From positions 20,949,896-21,013,895 of the forward strand of contig NC_135001.1 in assembly GCF_051020985.1 (NCBI RefSeq): a DNA stretch of 64,000 nucleotides. Reading direction: 5' to 3'. Of the stretch, positions 12,397-23,500 are shown in pieces; within the stretch, counting starts at the first letter, position 1; each line of letters opens with the position of its first letter. This stretch comes from Nomia melanderi (lineage: Eukaryota; Arthropoda; Insecta; Hymenoptera; Halictidae). The notes under the pieces were generated by a model that saw only the letters and a list, made by a program, of their open reading frames with translations, was not told where the DNA came from and ran no database searches. The position numbers and the translations under genes were made by a program.

Positions 12397-12404
12397 GCGC
12401 GAAA
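12397..12404. promoter_or_regulatory. E2F-like site upstream of Cyclin E
   Basis: GCGCGAAA is an E2F consensus match (TTTCGCGC on the minus strand) about 380 bases upstream of the Cyclin E ATG. A second G/C-rich near-match, GCGCGGGA, lies at 12382-12389. Cyclin E is a known E2F target in animals. A single 8-mer can occur by chance. Confidence 0.3.
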
Positions 12405-13898
12405 CGATGACCAACCCCTGCTTGCAATCTGCCACTGTCACGCCCTCTATATATATACCATAACCTCAAATAGCCAAAAATGTTACAAATTTCGATGAAG
12501 TAGTCCCCTGAAGGTCCAACTATTTCATTCCGGTACGGAAACACCGGTGCATTTACGTATATCCAGTGAATTTAAGGGTTGCGGAAACACGGTGCAACGC
12601 TGGCGTCGTTGGACAGACGCCTGCGTATCGCGGGGCTTTTCTCCAGTAAAATATCACGGATGCCCGAGTAAACTGATATGCATTATCCAGGAGAAGCGTG
12701 TTTTGCCACGGCGATATGATACATTCGTATTAAAACGTGAAATGTCGTGCATAAACGATACATAGATCCGAGGAGTCGCTGCACCCACGCGTACTGCGCA
12801 TCTGTATTTCCCGCTCGATTATACCACAACTTTTATGAGAAATCTACGAAAATATCGTCGCACTGGAACACACTGTGCACTGCTCACTCGGTCCCGTTAC
12901 TCTGTTCCGTCGATAGAGGTGTGTGGGCACAGAATAATGTTTTTAATTCGCGAACTCGCGTTTACGAATGAGTTTCGCGGGAACGCCAAACCAGTGGGCA
13001 CCGGCCGTATATCCGTGGCGCTGCTGTGTAATCGACGCGTGTTTCCTATTGGCCGTTACGGGGAGCACAGCTGGCGCTCAGCTGATTCTCAGGCAACGCA
13101 CACAAGCTCGGGTCCAATGCACGCATGCACTTATGCCTGGACCACGCGGGAAATGTGCGCGCGTAAATTGTTAGGCGCGACCGTAAGCCATAGGAAGTAA
13201 AAGATCATCCTTGCCACGTATCGTGACTACCCTGTGTCTTGCAAATTACAGACTTTCGCGTTTTCTGAAGTATACGAAATGAATCCGACGAACAACGCTT
13301 TAGTTGAATAATTCAGACGAATAATTTCGAAAACACTTTAAAAGCGTCGTAATTCGAGAACAGTTTATTCCCGTCTTTAAAAAGGTAAACTTAAAAAGTA
13401 CATTTGAAATAGATTGGGGAACAGTATTCTTTTCTTATTTTTTAATAAGCTACTTTGCAAAGATGGCTAAATTGTTAAGCAAACGTATAATTTATCATGG
13501 AACATATGAAATAGACGGTTTGTTGATGATCATATTAAATTAAGGCACTCGAAATTTCGACTGCGGGAGTATAATGAGGTCAAAGTGTGTTTCATTGTTT
13601 ATGCTACGATACTATCAAATAATTATTATTACCAATTGCAGAATGATAAATAGGAGTAATATTGTTTACGCGCCCTTTTTTATTAATAAATTATTCCGTT
13701 AACTGGATACAGTTTCAAGAATGTTCATAATATTTTATTCACTCTTGCGGCTTTAAGAGAAATTCTAATGTCTAAATTGATCAGGTACATTTCTATGTAA
13801 ATGATTATATTTTTTAGTTTCAACAAATTTGGAAAAGTACGAAATGTTTACAATACATGTTTAATGCTTTAATTTACAGGGTAATGAAGGGTAAGGCT

Positions 13899-14095
13899 TT
13901 TTGCCACGGATGGCACTACTAGATACATCCAAGTGAAGTCACGTGTCGGTATTGTTTGTTTATCAATCTAAGCGTTTCACCGCGGATGGCGTTACTGGTT
14001 TTCTGGTTGCATTCACCTGTCGGTATCGTTTTTCTACTAGTTTAAGTGTTTTGTTATGAATGGCAGCACCAGTCAAGGCGAGTTACTTTTTAAGA
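13899..14095. repeat. Degenerate three-unit tandem repeat, period about 75 bp
   Basis: Three successive units share the core cacggatggcactact / cgcggatggcgttactgg / tgaatggcagcaccagt. The first two also share ctgtcggtatcgttt-like sequence about 40 bases later. Confidence 0.55.
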
Positions 14096-15491
14096 ACAAG
14101 TAATTCTTGCCATTGTTTATCCTGTATCGAACCGTTGCAGCGGCAAGATTTATTTCCAACTATACTTACCATGGATCGAACGCGGATGATTTCTCAGTGA
14201 TTAATATTATTTTCTTTATGCGGTACGTCAGTATTTCTGCACGACATTAATTCATGCTGCTTTAATTTTGAATTTTAGTTTTTACAAAGTAAGAGTTCTG
14301 TAAAAGAGTACTAAACAATTGAGTTTTCTGAAACCCCTAGAATCCCCATCAATAGTCGGATACATTTTATGAAATTACATTTATTTGCAATTACTGCGTT
14401 TTAATTTACGTTCCTTAATCTTTATTTATAATCCTCGGTTTAGAAGTTAACATAACTTTTGAATTTATAGAACTATTGTTGTAATTATATACATATTTTA
14501 CTATATATTTTCGTAAGACAAAAAAATACATTTCATATTAAGTCTAATTATATCCTCTTCTGTGATTAATTACTTTCTACATTACATAATGCATTAAATA
14601 TTATGACATAACAGAATTATCTCTTTAATTGATTAATCTCGACTTATCGATGTCAATTCAACATCTGTCATGACTGTATTGCAATTTACATTGTCTCTTA
14701 AAATGAAATGTAGATAACTGAGTAGTTTCTAAAATAATTCAATTTCTTTGAGGATAGGAGGAAAGAAGAAAATCAGAGGCTATAATAGTTAAGATACAGG
14801 CTCCGCGTAGAAGGAATCCGACACTGTTTGCGGTAGAAATCGTTCACGATCAGTTGGCAAGCCTCGATGATAATTATCGGCTGTGACATAGAACGGGGTG
14901 CTGGAGGAACCAAGACAGCCCTGGTTTTCTGGAAATCGTCAGCGGTCCGGGGCCATTAAACGCATTATATGTATCTTGCAATTTGATCCTGCAGCGCTCG
15001 GTTCGCCGATCGGAGAGTAATTTACGCGAATTCCTGGGTATCCGGGTCTCTGCAGGTGGGCCTCCTGGGTTTCTTCTCGCGTCTGATGCCTTCGGTGTCG
15101 CAGCAATTGCTGCACCATTTCGTTGCTAGCACGGCATTCGGGGCCTGTTGGACCGAACACCTGAGAAAGACAGTTCTCGTTAACATTGTCACGTTGATTT
15201 TAGCTACGTACGTAAGAACCGTCGCAGCACTTTGTTTATGTCTCTCTCTTAAAAGGTATTCCATAGATAATCTTCATTTTGATTACAACACTGAGAAAAA
15301 AACTCTACTTGTACACTGTCAATCAGTGTTCGTTTTTTTAGAACTAAGACTTTATTTACTTAGTTTGTGATTTATGTATATCATCGAGTACATTAAATCA
15401 TAATGACTCGTATATTAATTATATCCTTTATCCCAATTGTACTCATAGGACGTAAATGTACGTGAGCTTGTGAAAGGTAATGCAGGGCATA

Positions 15492-16523
15492 ATGCCGGTT
15501 AAAACAAAATCCCGTGTTCCTGAAAATATGGGTATAACAGGAGGACTGGTAGATGCTAGGGACAAACAAGTATTAAAGGAAGCTGTGGATGCTGTTGTTA
15601 ATAGTTTTGCGAAACACACACAAGGCTATGGAAGAGGTATGTTGCAAATTGTTTAACTTAACTTATATTTATACGAGCTAAACATTTTGCTCATTCTTAC
15701 AGTGAACGTGGTAGAAGCTCTGCAAGAGTTTTGGCAAATGAAACAGAGCAGAGGAACAGAACTGAGAAACGGAGCTTTAGTCATATACGAATCTGTACCT
15801 GGTACCAGTCCACCTTACGTTTGTTATGTAACTCTTCCAGGAGGATCTTGTTTTGGTAGTTTCCAGAATTGTCCAACCAAGGCAGAGGCTCGCAGATCAG
15901 CAGCAAAAATTGCTTTAATGAACTCTGTTTTCAATGAACACCCAGCAAGAAAGATAACAGATGATTTTATAGAAAAAGCTGTTGCAGAAGCAAGAGCCAG
16001 CTTTGCCAAACCCTCTGCAACGTCCAATGGAGTTGGTAATCAAGCGCAAGTATGTTGTCCGTTCATTAAAATGTGCAAACTGCTGTTAGCTGTGTATTTA
16101 TATTACTCTTATTTGCAGGGAAGTGGAGATGAAAAAGAGGATCCAAACACAGGAATTGGCGCATTTCGTTTTATGTTAGAATGCAATCGTGGAAGAACAA
16201 TGTTAGAATTTCAAGAATTAATGACAGTCTTTCAATTACTTCATTGGAATGGATCATTGAAGGCTATGAGGGAAAGACAATGTAGCAGACAAGAAGTGGT
16301 TGCTCATTATAGTCACCGAGCCTTGGACGATGATATGCGTAGTCAAATGGCATTAGATTGGGTAGCGAGGGAGCATGAAAGTGGCGGTGGCGTTGTCGCC
16401 ATGGAATTGGCACTAGCTGAGAGAGAACTCGAAGCGGCGCGTTTAGCTGGAAGGGAGCTTAGATTTCCTAAAGAGAAAAAAGACATATTGATGCTTGCAC
16501 ATGCTCAGGTGTGCCCTCAGTAA
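15492..16523 (+). CDS. lft: Lowfat / LIX1 family protein
   Basis: Three coding exons, 15492-15636, 15703-16049 and 16119-16523, give 298 aa in a continuous frame (phases 1 and 0). The ATG (MPVKTKSRVPENMGITGG) follows an acceptor (atgcag) six bases upstream, so a 5'UTR intron is likely. The body contains VNVVEALQEFWQMKQSRG, YVCYVTLPGGSCFGSF and a Gln/Glu-rich helical C-terminus. These match the LIX1/LIX1-like family, whose core has a double-stranded-RNA-binding-like fold. In Drosophila the family member Lowfat binds the cadherins Fat and Dachsous and sets their levels, which affects planar polarity and growth. The gene converges on ClpP, with 656 bases between the two stop codons. The third exon was chosen over read-through of the preceding intron because GTATGT and tttgcag flank it. 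Confidence 0.93.
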
Positions 16524-17179
16524 TTTTAAATCACGAATCGTGCGATTCAAAAACATATAAGAAACTAGTTTTTCGAAAGCTGGTATTAGGGAAATACATG
16601 TTTTTTTTTTACTGACATACAATGTCGTTATACTGTGAAATGCTTTATCGTTGTCTAGCATCGAGACACGTAAACAATTCCGTCCTTTTTATGAAGTATT
16701 TTTTGGTGATAATAGACTGTTATTGGGATAATAAAACACGACTAAGTACTGTTAAGAATACTTTAAGCGAATAACTGCCAATCATTAAATCAAAATTATT
16801 CATAATTTGTACATACATACGTTTTGATACAAATTCTTGTCTTCCATTACTACTGTATGCAGTCTTTCTCATATTAATAGCATTACATATAAACGCTTGG
16901 TGATATATTGTGCTTGCCAGAGAAATACTATCAAAGTGATTTGAGTAGTTTGTTATAAAAACTCATATGTTTGTTGCATACAAAGTCACCATTCCATATT
17001 TTATATGTGCATAATGTTCATGAAACGTGGGCGTAATGACTGTACTGTAGTGCAGTTATATATACGATATAGATTGTAATTGTTTTAAAAATATTTTATT
17101 GCTATCTTTAAATATTGATAAATATATGTTTTAATAAAATTTCGTAATTTTAATTAAGACTTGTTTCTCAGTCCTAGCA
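16524..17179. other. Convergent 3' flanks of lowfat and ClpP
   Basis: AT-rich DNA with no exon. It probably holds both 3'UTRs. AATAAA-like strings occur on the plus strand (for example near 16729) for lowfat. Confidence 0.45.
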
Positions 17180-18191
17180 CTAAGATTGTGTAGTAACTTC
17201 AAGAGTAGTATCTTCTGATTTTGTCTCTTGGACTTCTTCTTCTTCTTGCATAGGATGCGCTAAAATTTTATCAATTATCCCAAATTCCTTTGCTTGTGCT
17301 GGACTCATGAAATTGTCTCTTTCCATAGAACGTTCTACAAATAAGCATATATTCAGTAAATCTATTTTACAAGAATTTCATGTCTTCAAGTACCTATCTT
17401 CTCCAATTCCATCCCTGTATGTTTTACATATAAGTTGTTTATTTGCTTCTTAAGTTTCAAAATTTCTACAGCCTGTATCTGTATGTCTGTAGCTTGACCA
17501 GATACTCCTCCTGAAGGTTGATGCGTCATAATTCTTGCATTAGGTAATGAATGACGCATGCCTTTTGCTCCTGCAGCCAATAATAAACTTGCCATGGAAC
17601 AGGCCTGTCCTACACACCATGTTGAAACAGGAGGAAGAACATATTGCATGGTATCATATATACCAAGACCTGCCGTTACACTGCCTCCAGGTGAATTAAT
17701 GTACATATGGATTGGGTTTTTACTACTTTCTGATTGTAGAAATAATAGTTGAGCTATTACTACAGAAGATACACTATCTGTGATCTATAAAACAATATAG
17801 TACTTTATTTATATGTTCAAATTTTCAGATTATATAATATTCTAAACAACATAAATATAATAAAAGGTCTTATTGAAAGATGTACCGGTCCCATTAGACA
17901 TATAATCCGCTCTTTTAAAAGACGTGAATAGATATCATATGCTCGTTCACCTCTTCCACTTTGTTCTACTACAACAGGTACAAAATTTAAGTACCGATGA
18001 CTGATCTTTTGAGTAGAAACCTGAAATAAAACCCCAAAATATTTTGCATAAATATAAATAAGAAACATTAATGAATAAGTTATTTACATAGTTATAAGAA
18101 ATAATGTATGAAATAATGTAAATATATATTATGTTTTTTTACGTATACTCACGGGAATTTGTAATAAATTGTTTATCCTTCGTAATAACAT
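17180..18191 (-). CDS. ClpP: ATP-dependent Clp protease proteolytic subunit, mitochondrial
   Basis: ClpP is the serine-protease barrel that pairs with ClpX in the mitochondrial matrix. Four exons, 18191-18153, 18020-17886, 17784-17394 and 17334-17180, give 239 aa. The first exon encodes MLLRRINNLLQIP, a short basic amphipathic presequence. The mature part begins near VPVVVEQSGRGERAYDIYSR and continues with LMGPITDSVSSVVIAQLLFL. Catalytic residues are Ser121 in GQACSMAS, His146 in MTHQPSGG and Asp195 in MERDNF. The family C-terminal motif SPAQAKEFGIIDKIL follows. The tail after it is acidic (EEEEVQETKSEDTT) and lies beyond the catalytic fold. It diverges from mRpL36, about 870 bases ATG to ATG. 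Confidence 0.96.
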
Positions 18192-19060
18192 TTTGACCGT
18201 TTACAAATTACATAAACCACGTATAAATTCACTACGATACAATACGATGTTTAACATAACAAATTAATTAATAAATGTATCGAGAATATCTTGTAGAGGA
18301 AACAAGAAATACAATATAACCTAAACAAAAAGAATTAATTATCACACTGTTGATCAAATGATATCAACAAAAACACATTTCAGTGATTGGTATAATTAAA
18401 ATGATTATTAAATTAAAAAGTAGAGAACAATTCCTTTTATTTAATATGTTATTTTATAGGTTAATTGTTCGTGTCATTCATTTTTTTATGTATTTTTGAA
18501 TTATTTAATGTCAATTTATTTTTTATATAATAAAACTTACTATTTGCATAAATTGAAGTATTCAACTGAAAAAATCTTTCTCAAAGATTTAGTAAAACCA
18601 ACTTGTTTCAAGCGCAACATAAATAGAACTGTTATTTATGCAACACATTACATTTATTTAAGTAGGTGAATTAGTTTGATACTAACTTGTTCATTTTAAA
18701 ATACTCAATATTACAATAAGACACTTCAAAAAATGACTTCTTGTGCATCTACAAAATAGTACATGTGGTCAAGGCTTTAATGTTCCGTGGTTCTGGACGC
18801 ATTTTGATTGATTGTAGATTTAATTAAAAAGTAATAGAGTTTATCACGTTGTATTATCCACATTTTATTCAATAAATACATTTTCGTAAATTCAAGTGTT
18901 GTCAACGATTATTGGTAAGTTACATTATTTTTATACCACTTAAATTAAAATAACCTTATATTTTTGTAATTTCAGTATCTTGCGTGTGTTGATATTGATA
19001 ATGAAATTGTTGGTTCTATAATATTTTTCATAACTATGTATGAATTTGTTTATAGGTAAA
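18192..19060. other. Divergent promoter region, ClpP and mRpL36, with mRpL36 5'UTR
   Basis: AT-rich. A consensus donor, ATTG|GTAAGT, at 18914/18915 and acceptors at 18974-18975 and 19054-19055 suggest one or two non-coding exons of mRpL36. No coding frame is supported. Confidence 0.4.
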
Positions 19061-19456
19061 ATGAGTGGATTTTCAATGTTTAAAACAATATGTCAAGGTA
19101 TACGTTTTATTGCACCAAAGATATTTTCAGTGGAATCAACAGCTATTGCAGCTCGTACAATGTATCATATGAGTACTAAACAATCAGTAAATAATCTGCC
19201 AAATGTATTTAATAACAAAATTGCTTCTGGAAATCTGCTTCAGACAATTGTACCCATGTATAATGTTGTCTGTGGCTTGAAGATGAAAACGATTTTACAT
19301 AGAAGATGCAGAAAATGTTTGTTTAAATGGATAAATGGTAGATTATATGTAAAATGTAAAGCACATCCAAGACACAATCAAGTGCAGAGACAAAAGAAGC
19401 CTAAGAATACTTGGATATTAACATTTGCTTCACAGAAACCAATACGTGATTGGTAA
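19061..19456 (+). CDS. mRpL36: Large ribosomal subunit protein bL36m
   Basis: This is a structural protein of the mitochondrial large ribosomal subunit, 131 aa. An in-frame ATG lies upstream at 19040, but it sits before an acceptor (ttatag, 19051-19055), so I start at MSGFSMFKTI. About 85 N-terminal residues form a presequence and linker. The bL36 core starts with MKTILHRRCRKC. The zinc ribbon is C-x2-C-x12-C-x5-H (CRKC, VKCKAHPRH). The family core is 38 residues in bacteria; mitochondrial forms carry an N-terminal extension as here. A Lys-rich tail (RQKKPKNTW) ends the protein. Confidence 0.95.
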   Translation: MSGFSMFKTICQGIRFIAPKIFSVESTAIAARTMYHMSTKQSVNNLPNVFNNKIASGNLLQTIVPMYNVVCGLKMKTILHRRCRKCLFKWINGRLYVKCKAHPRHNQVQRQKKPKNTWILTFASQKPIRDW

Positions 19457-19623
19457 TGTAATATCTTTTACAGATATTAATTGTATTATACAACAAAATA
19501 AAATTATTATAAGATTAATCTTGTATTAAATTTTCTATAGTCTAGTAAAATATTTCTAGATATGCAAGTATTTATAGTCTTTATTTATTATATTACATCA
19601 TGACATTACAATTTTTAATTAAA

Positions 19624-20144
19624 TTATGTTAATGTCGCAGAGGAACGAACAATGCTTGAATAACAAAGTTTAACATCTGTAAGTGCTAGATGCTGTAAAT
19701 GGAACAAATTCAATTTTTTTTTAGTTGCAGACATATACATATGTTCTGAGCATATATAGTGTAGGCAAAATATTATAAATATCTTACTATATGGAGGACT
19801 TGTGTAAGCAGAACGAACATTACGTAATGTTGTAAGTGGCTGATATTTATCATAGTATAACATATAAGACAAGCTACCACTGTAAGGAGCACGAGGAAAA
19901 TTAGAGAGAACTGCATAAGGGGCACATATTGCAGGAAAACAAACCTAGAAATGTTACTGAGTAGACTATATTGTAAAGCTTTCTTAGAAATTTAGGCAAA
20001 ACTTCTTACATTTTGATTATCGTTACATACCGTGCAAGATCTAGTAGGAACATTTACAAAAATTGTTGGATCAGTTATCGGTGGTTGACAATTGGGTGAA
20101 CAATTAGGGGAATATGAATTATATGGTTTAATTCTAATCAACAT
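19624..20144 (-). CDS. Small Cys-containing protein of unknown function
   Basis: The first exon is 20144-20010 (45 codons, MLIRIKPYNSYSPNCSPNCQ; the donor AAT|GTAAGA is preferred over an earlier GTATGT). The second is 19944-19788 (starts VCFPAICAPY, contains SYMLYYDKYQPL; donor ATA|GTAAGA). The last exon is uncertain. It starts at 19676 (giving NVKLCYSSIVRSSATLT) or possibly 19745, and both end at the TAA at 19626-19624. The product is about 110-140 aa, rich in Pro, Tyr and Ser, with cysteines near PNCSPNC, SCTVC and VCFPAIC. There is no signal peptide or known domain, and I do not recognise it. It lies between mRpL36 (converging with it, 167 bases apart) and the soluble cyclase. Clean splice signals and matching phases support a real gene; the function is unknown. 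Confidence 0.5.
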
Positions 20145-20516
20145 AACGAAAGATTAATACCCGGCGTTTCATTCCCATTTTACTCATAACAAAATAAAAA
20201 AGCAGTTTACTTACGACATGTTTGTAATGTATATGTATATGTTCCCTGCATTAGGATTTTGATTTCTAATTATTTTATAGAATAATTCACCCGGAATCTA
20301 AAAAATTTGACGATCGACTCACGGGCATATCGTTTGTTACACCATTGCATTAAAATCACAATTGATTACAAAAACAATGCAAAATTCTGATTAATTTCAG
20401 AGGGAATTTCGAAAAGTTGCAAACATATGTTTAAATGTTTCAGGGATATATAAATTTAATCGGTTGCAATTATTTTAGCATTCTATTTTTATATATTCAT
20501 AATTGTATACAAAAAA
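20145..20516. other. Intergenic, 5' of the small gene and 3' of the cyclase
   Basis: AT-rich, no coding frame or repeat seen. It probably holds the promoter of the small minus-strand gene and the 3'UTR of the cyclase. Confidence 0.4.
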
Positions 20517-23500
20517 TTAGTCAGGGTGATTTGGTAAGGGAAATGTAAAGATGACCATGTTGGATTCATTTGCGTTGATCTCAGGCCACTCAAGATTCAA
20601 TTTACCCTCAAAAATTTCCTTCCATCTGTCTTCTTCCACGGTAGATATGCCTACGGACCAAACCTGCAAATGTACAATTATTACTGTACTTTCTGAACAA
20701 TTACTACACTGTACGAAGGAGAAACTAATGAATAAATCATGAAAGAGAACCTTCTCGAAATAGAGTACCCATGTATAGGCCATTTGATTGTCCGCCTTAA
20801 AACATATTCTTTTTAATCGTTTCAGCAACTTCATTGCTGCACCTTTCCGAAACTTTATCATGCAATAATAAGCGCTCAGTAACATGTATCTGTAATAATG
20901 CAAAATCATTTTATAAGTCATTGTTTCTTTTTATTATATCATTACAAGAATCGATATCCTCACCTAGGAATTGCAATTTTAACGATCTTAGTCATCTTCT
21001 TCATCTTCTTGAACACACTTTTTATCTCCGACCGAGTACTCGCTGCGTCAATGTTCCTGCTGTTTAATTTGTGCACTGAAAATATGAAAGTACAATGTTT
21101 AAACATTCATATTAAAATTACAAACGAACGGTTTAACCCAAAGTATAAGCACCGTATAGGATAAGTAGACCCTCGAGCTTTTTCAAACAAGTAATGGTTG
21201 CAGCTACTATATGTTCGTCCATTATGGGTATATCGTTCACGCTTTTCCTCTCCCAAATTTTCGAAGCCTCCCATTGTTGAGTTCTTATACACCTAGAAAG
21301 AAATATTGTTGTAATTGCATCAGACAAAAAGATCGAAGGGGATGACCCGAATAAACCGTACCACAGCCACATAGAGACGAAGTACCGTCTTTCCGCTTCC
21401 GGGTCGTGCAGGCTGATTATCGACTCACCCTCTCGAAGGTAGTACTGTTCGCAGGTTTTGAAAGAAAGAAGCGTGATCCCAGTGTCCAGTTGCAGGTCGG
21501 CGCAAAGCGCGTAGTACCAGGTGCGGCCAGATTTGTCCAGATCGTTGTTGGACTCGAACTCTGTCGTTTGCGGAACGTTTCGAACCGAATCGTGGAATCT
21601 TCGGAGTGTCTAACCGACATTCATAATTACCCAGTTGCCTTAACATGGCGATCGTTTCCGAGTGCCGACAGGAGATCATAAGTAGGTGAGCCAACCGAGG
21701 CATGATAAGCAGCTTCAAGAATCTGGACCCAATCATAGTGGCCATTCTGCAGCAGATGAAGCCGATCTTCACTGCTTTCGCGATCTGTCCGTTTATCCAT
21801 CTGGAGAAGAATATCCCCGCGTAAAGTTGAGCGACCAGGTTCAGGTCTTGAGGCTCGATAGCGTCCTTGCTCTGTCTGCAGATCTCAAGGGCCCTCTTCT
21901 CTAGAGAAGGTACAATAGCCCTGCGGAAATCGCAACAGGCTCTCTGCTTCATAACGTTCAATCTGATTACACCAGGTATCCAGAGTCTGACCTGTCCTGA
22001 TACATATGCGCCGTAATCAGCAAGTTGGTGTAGGACGTGGTCAACGCGAAGAAGTCCCTGTTGGTTTCCAACGCGCAATTCAAGCCCCAGATTGCTGCCA
22101 GCCGCGCGTGTTTCTTCATGCCTTTGATCTAACGGCGCACGCCAACTTTAGGTTACATTCGTTCCAGTATCAAACACGATGCTCGTCTATACGAATCGAT
22201 TACCCTGAAGAGATCGAACATTTGCGTCAAGCAACTAGCCAACTGCTCGGTGTAATCTGCGATCTGCGTCAAGCTGTCCTCCGTCGTAACGTAGTCGTCG
22301 CGAAGTTCGAACTCTCCCGAACAGCCCAGCTTCCACCTCAGTTGGATCAGCTGCGTGATAGTCTTGATGTCGATCAGGAATTCCATTTTCGGGAAGCTGT
22401 AGCCCAAACTGTGCAGCGCCGTCACCAGGACTTCCTCGGCCTCGACGAGCGATCCGCTTTCGAGGTAACACTGTCCGAGCAGGGTCTGAATTTTCGAATT
22501 GATGTAGGGTAGAAAAATCATTTCGTCCTCCACTGATTGGAACAGCTGCGGACATCGAAGTTTTCAGTTAAAGTAGTCAAGAGATTCTCGCACGTTTGCC
22601 ACTTTAATTATACCTCAACTAGGATGACCTCGCTTTCAGCCAAGAGTTTCCGAGCTTGCGGTATGTTGAAGGTCATCAGGCAGACCTCTGCGAACTCCAA
22701 AACGGCGGTCATCGTCATTTCAGTTTTCCCTGATCAAGGAAGTTCAAGGTTTTACGATTCTTAGGGTCATCAATCGCGGGGAACGTACCGATACCGCGAC
22801 AGTGGTCCAACATTTGCGTGTACACCGTCATTAATATTAGGTCGCACAGGCAATTACTGAAATCCACGTTGGAAAAAGTAACCGTCGGCCTCCTTTCGAT
22901 GCGACGAAACAGGTTGACGCAAGAGAGCCATTTCTTGCGATCTGTTGTTCATCGATGACGATCAAAATCGAGAAATGAACGAGTGGGTATGTTTGCCTAC
23001 TTTTCTCAGGTTCTACAACGTCATGCAGCGTTTCGAACTCCACGCTGTCGAATATGTCCTCGATTACAGTCGGTCTTCTCAATCTGTCTTCTCTTTTCGA
23101 GGCTTTCCCCAATAACTTTGCGAACTGGCCCTCCCCGCAAGACAGGCAACGTTTCGTGTATTGCTGTAGATACTTCAGTGCTTGGTTGTGCAGCTCCATT
23201 TTCTGGTTCTCCGTGAGCAATCTGAATCACGTATGAGATATTCGTATACAGCTCGTAACAGTGGAGAGAGTGCTACCCACCGATAGGTTGTGTCGCGAAA
23301 CATCGTCATTTTGAACCTCATCAGACCGCAGGAAGCGTACCTCGGCAGATCCTGCAGCTCCGCTATTGAAATTCGTCTTTTTAATAGTACGTGTCTAAAG
23401 TAGACTACGGTTGTTTATACAAATTCTCATTTTTGCATATAGTTCGATGAAAATTGTGTTGAGAGAATTCACTGATTAGAGGATTTGTTAAATCCGTATT

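Larger units (their letters stand above)
12021..15491. other. Intergenic: Cyclin E promoter side and lowfat 5' region
   Basis: No coding exon is supported. It contains an imperfect three-unit repeat (13899-14095). A candidate non-coding lowfat exon ends with CAG|GTGGGC at 15055/15056. The small open frames at 12547-13200 have no family resemblance. Confidence 0.35.

Noticed and set aside
12835..13200. 121-codon plus-strand frame
   Set aside because: No family resemblance; overlapping frames of similar quality exist at the same place.
19040..19060. Upstream ATG for mRpL36
   Set aside because: It lies before an acceptor (ttatag) and is probably intronic.
21153..22128. Apparent frameshifts suggesting a cyclase pseudogene
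   Set aside because: Introns of about 70 bases (21991-21921 and 21630-21561) with GT-AG borders restore one frame, and all 30 exons sum to a multiple of three.
22789..23001. A GC-AG intron in the cyclase
   Set aside because: Extending the exon upstream to 22941 gives normal GT-AG borders, correct phase and a conserved-looking segment.
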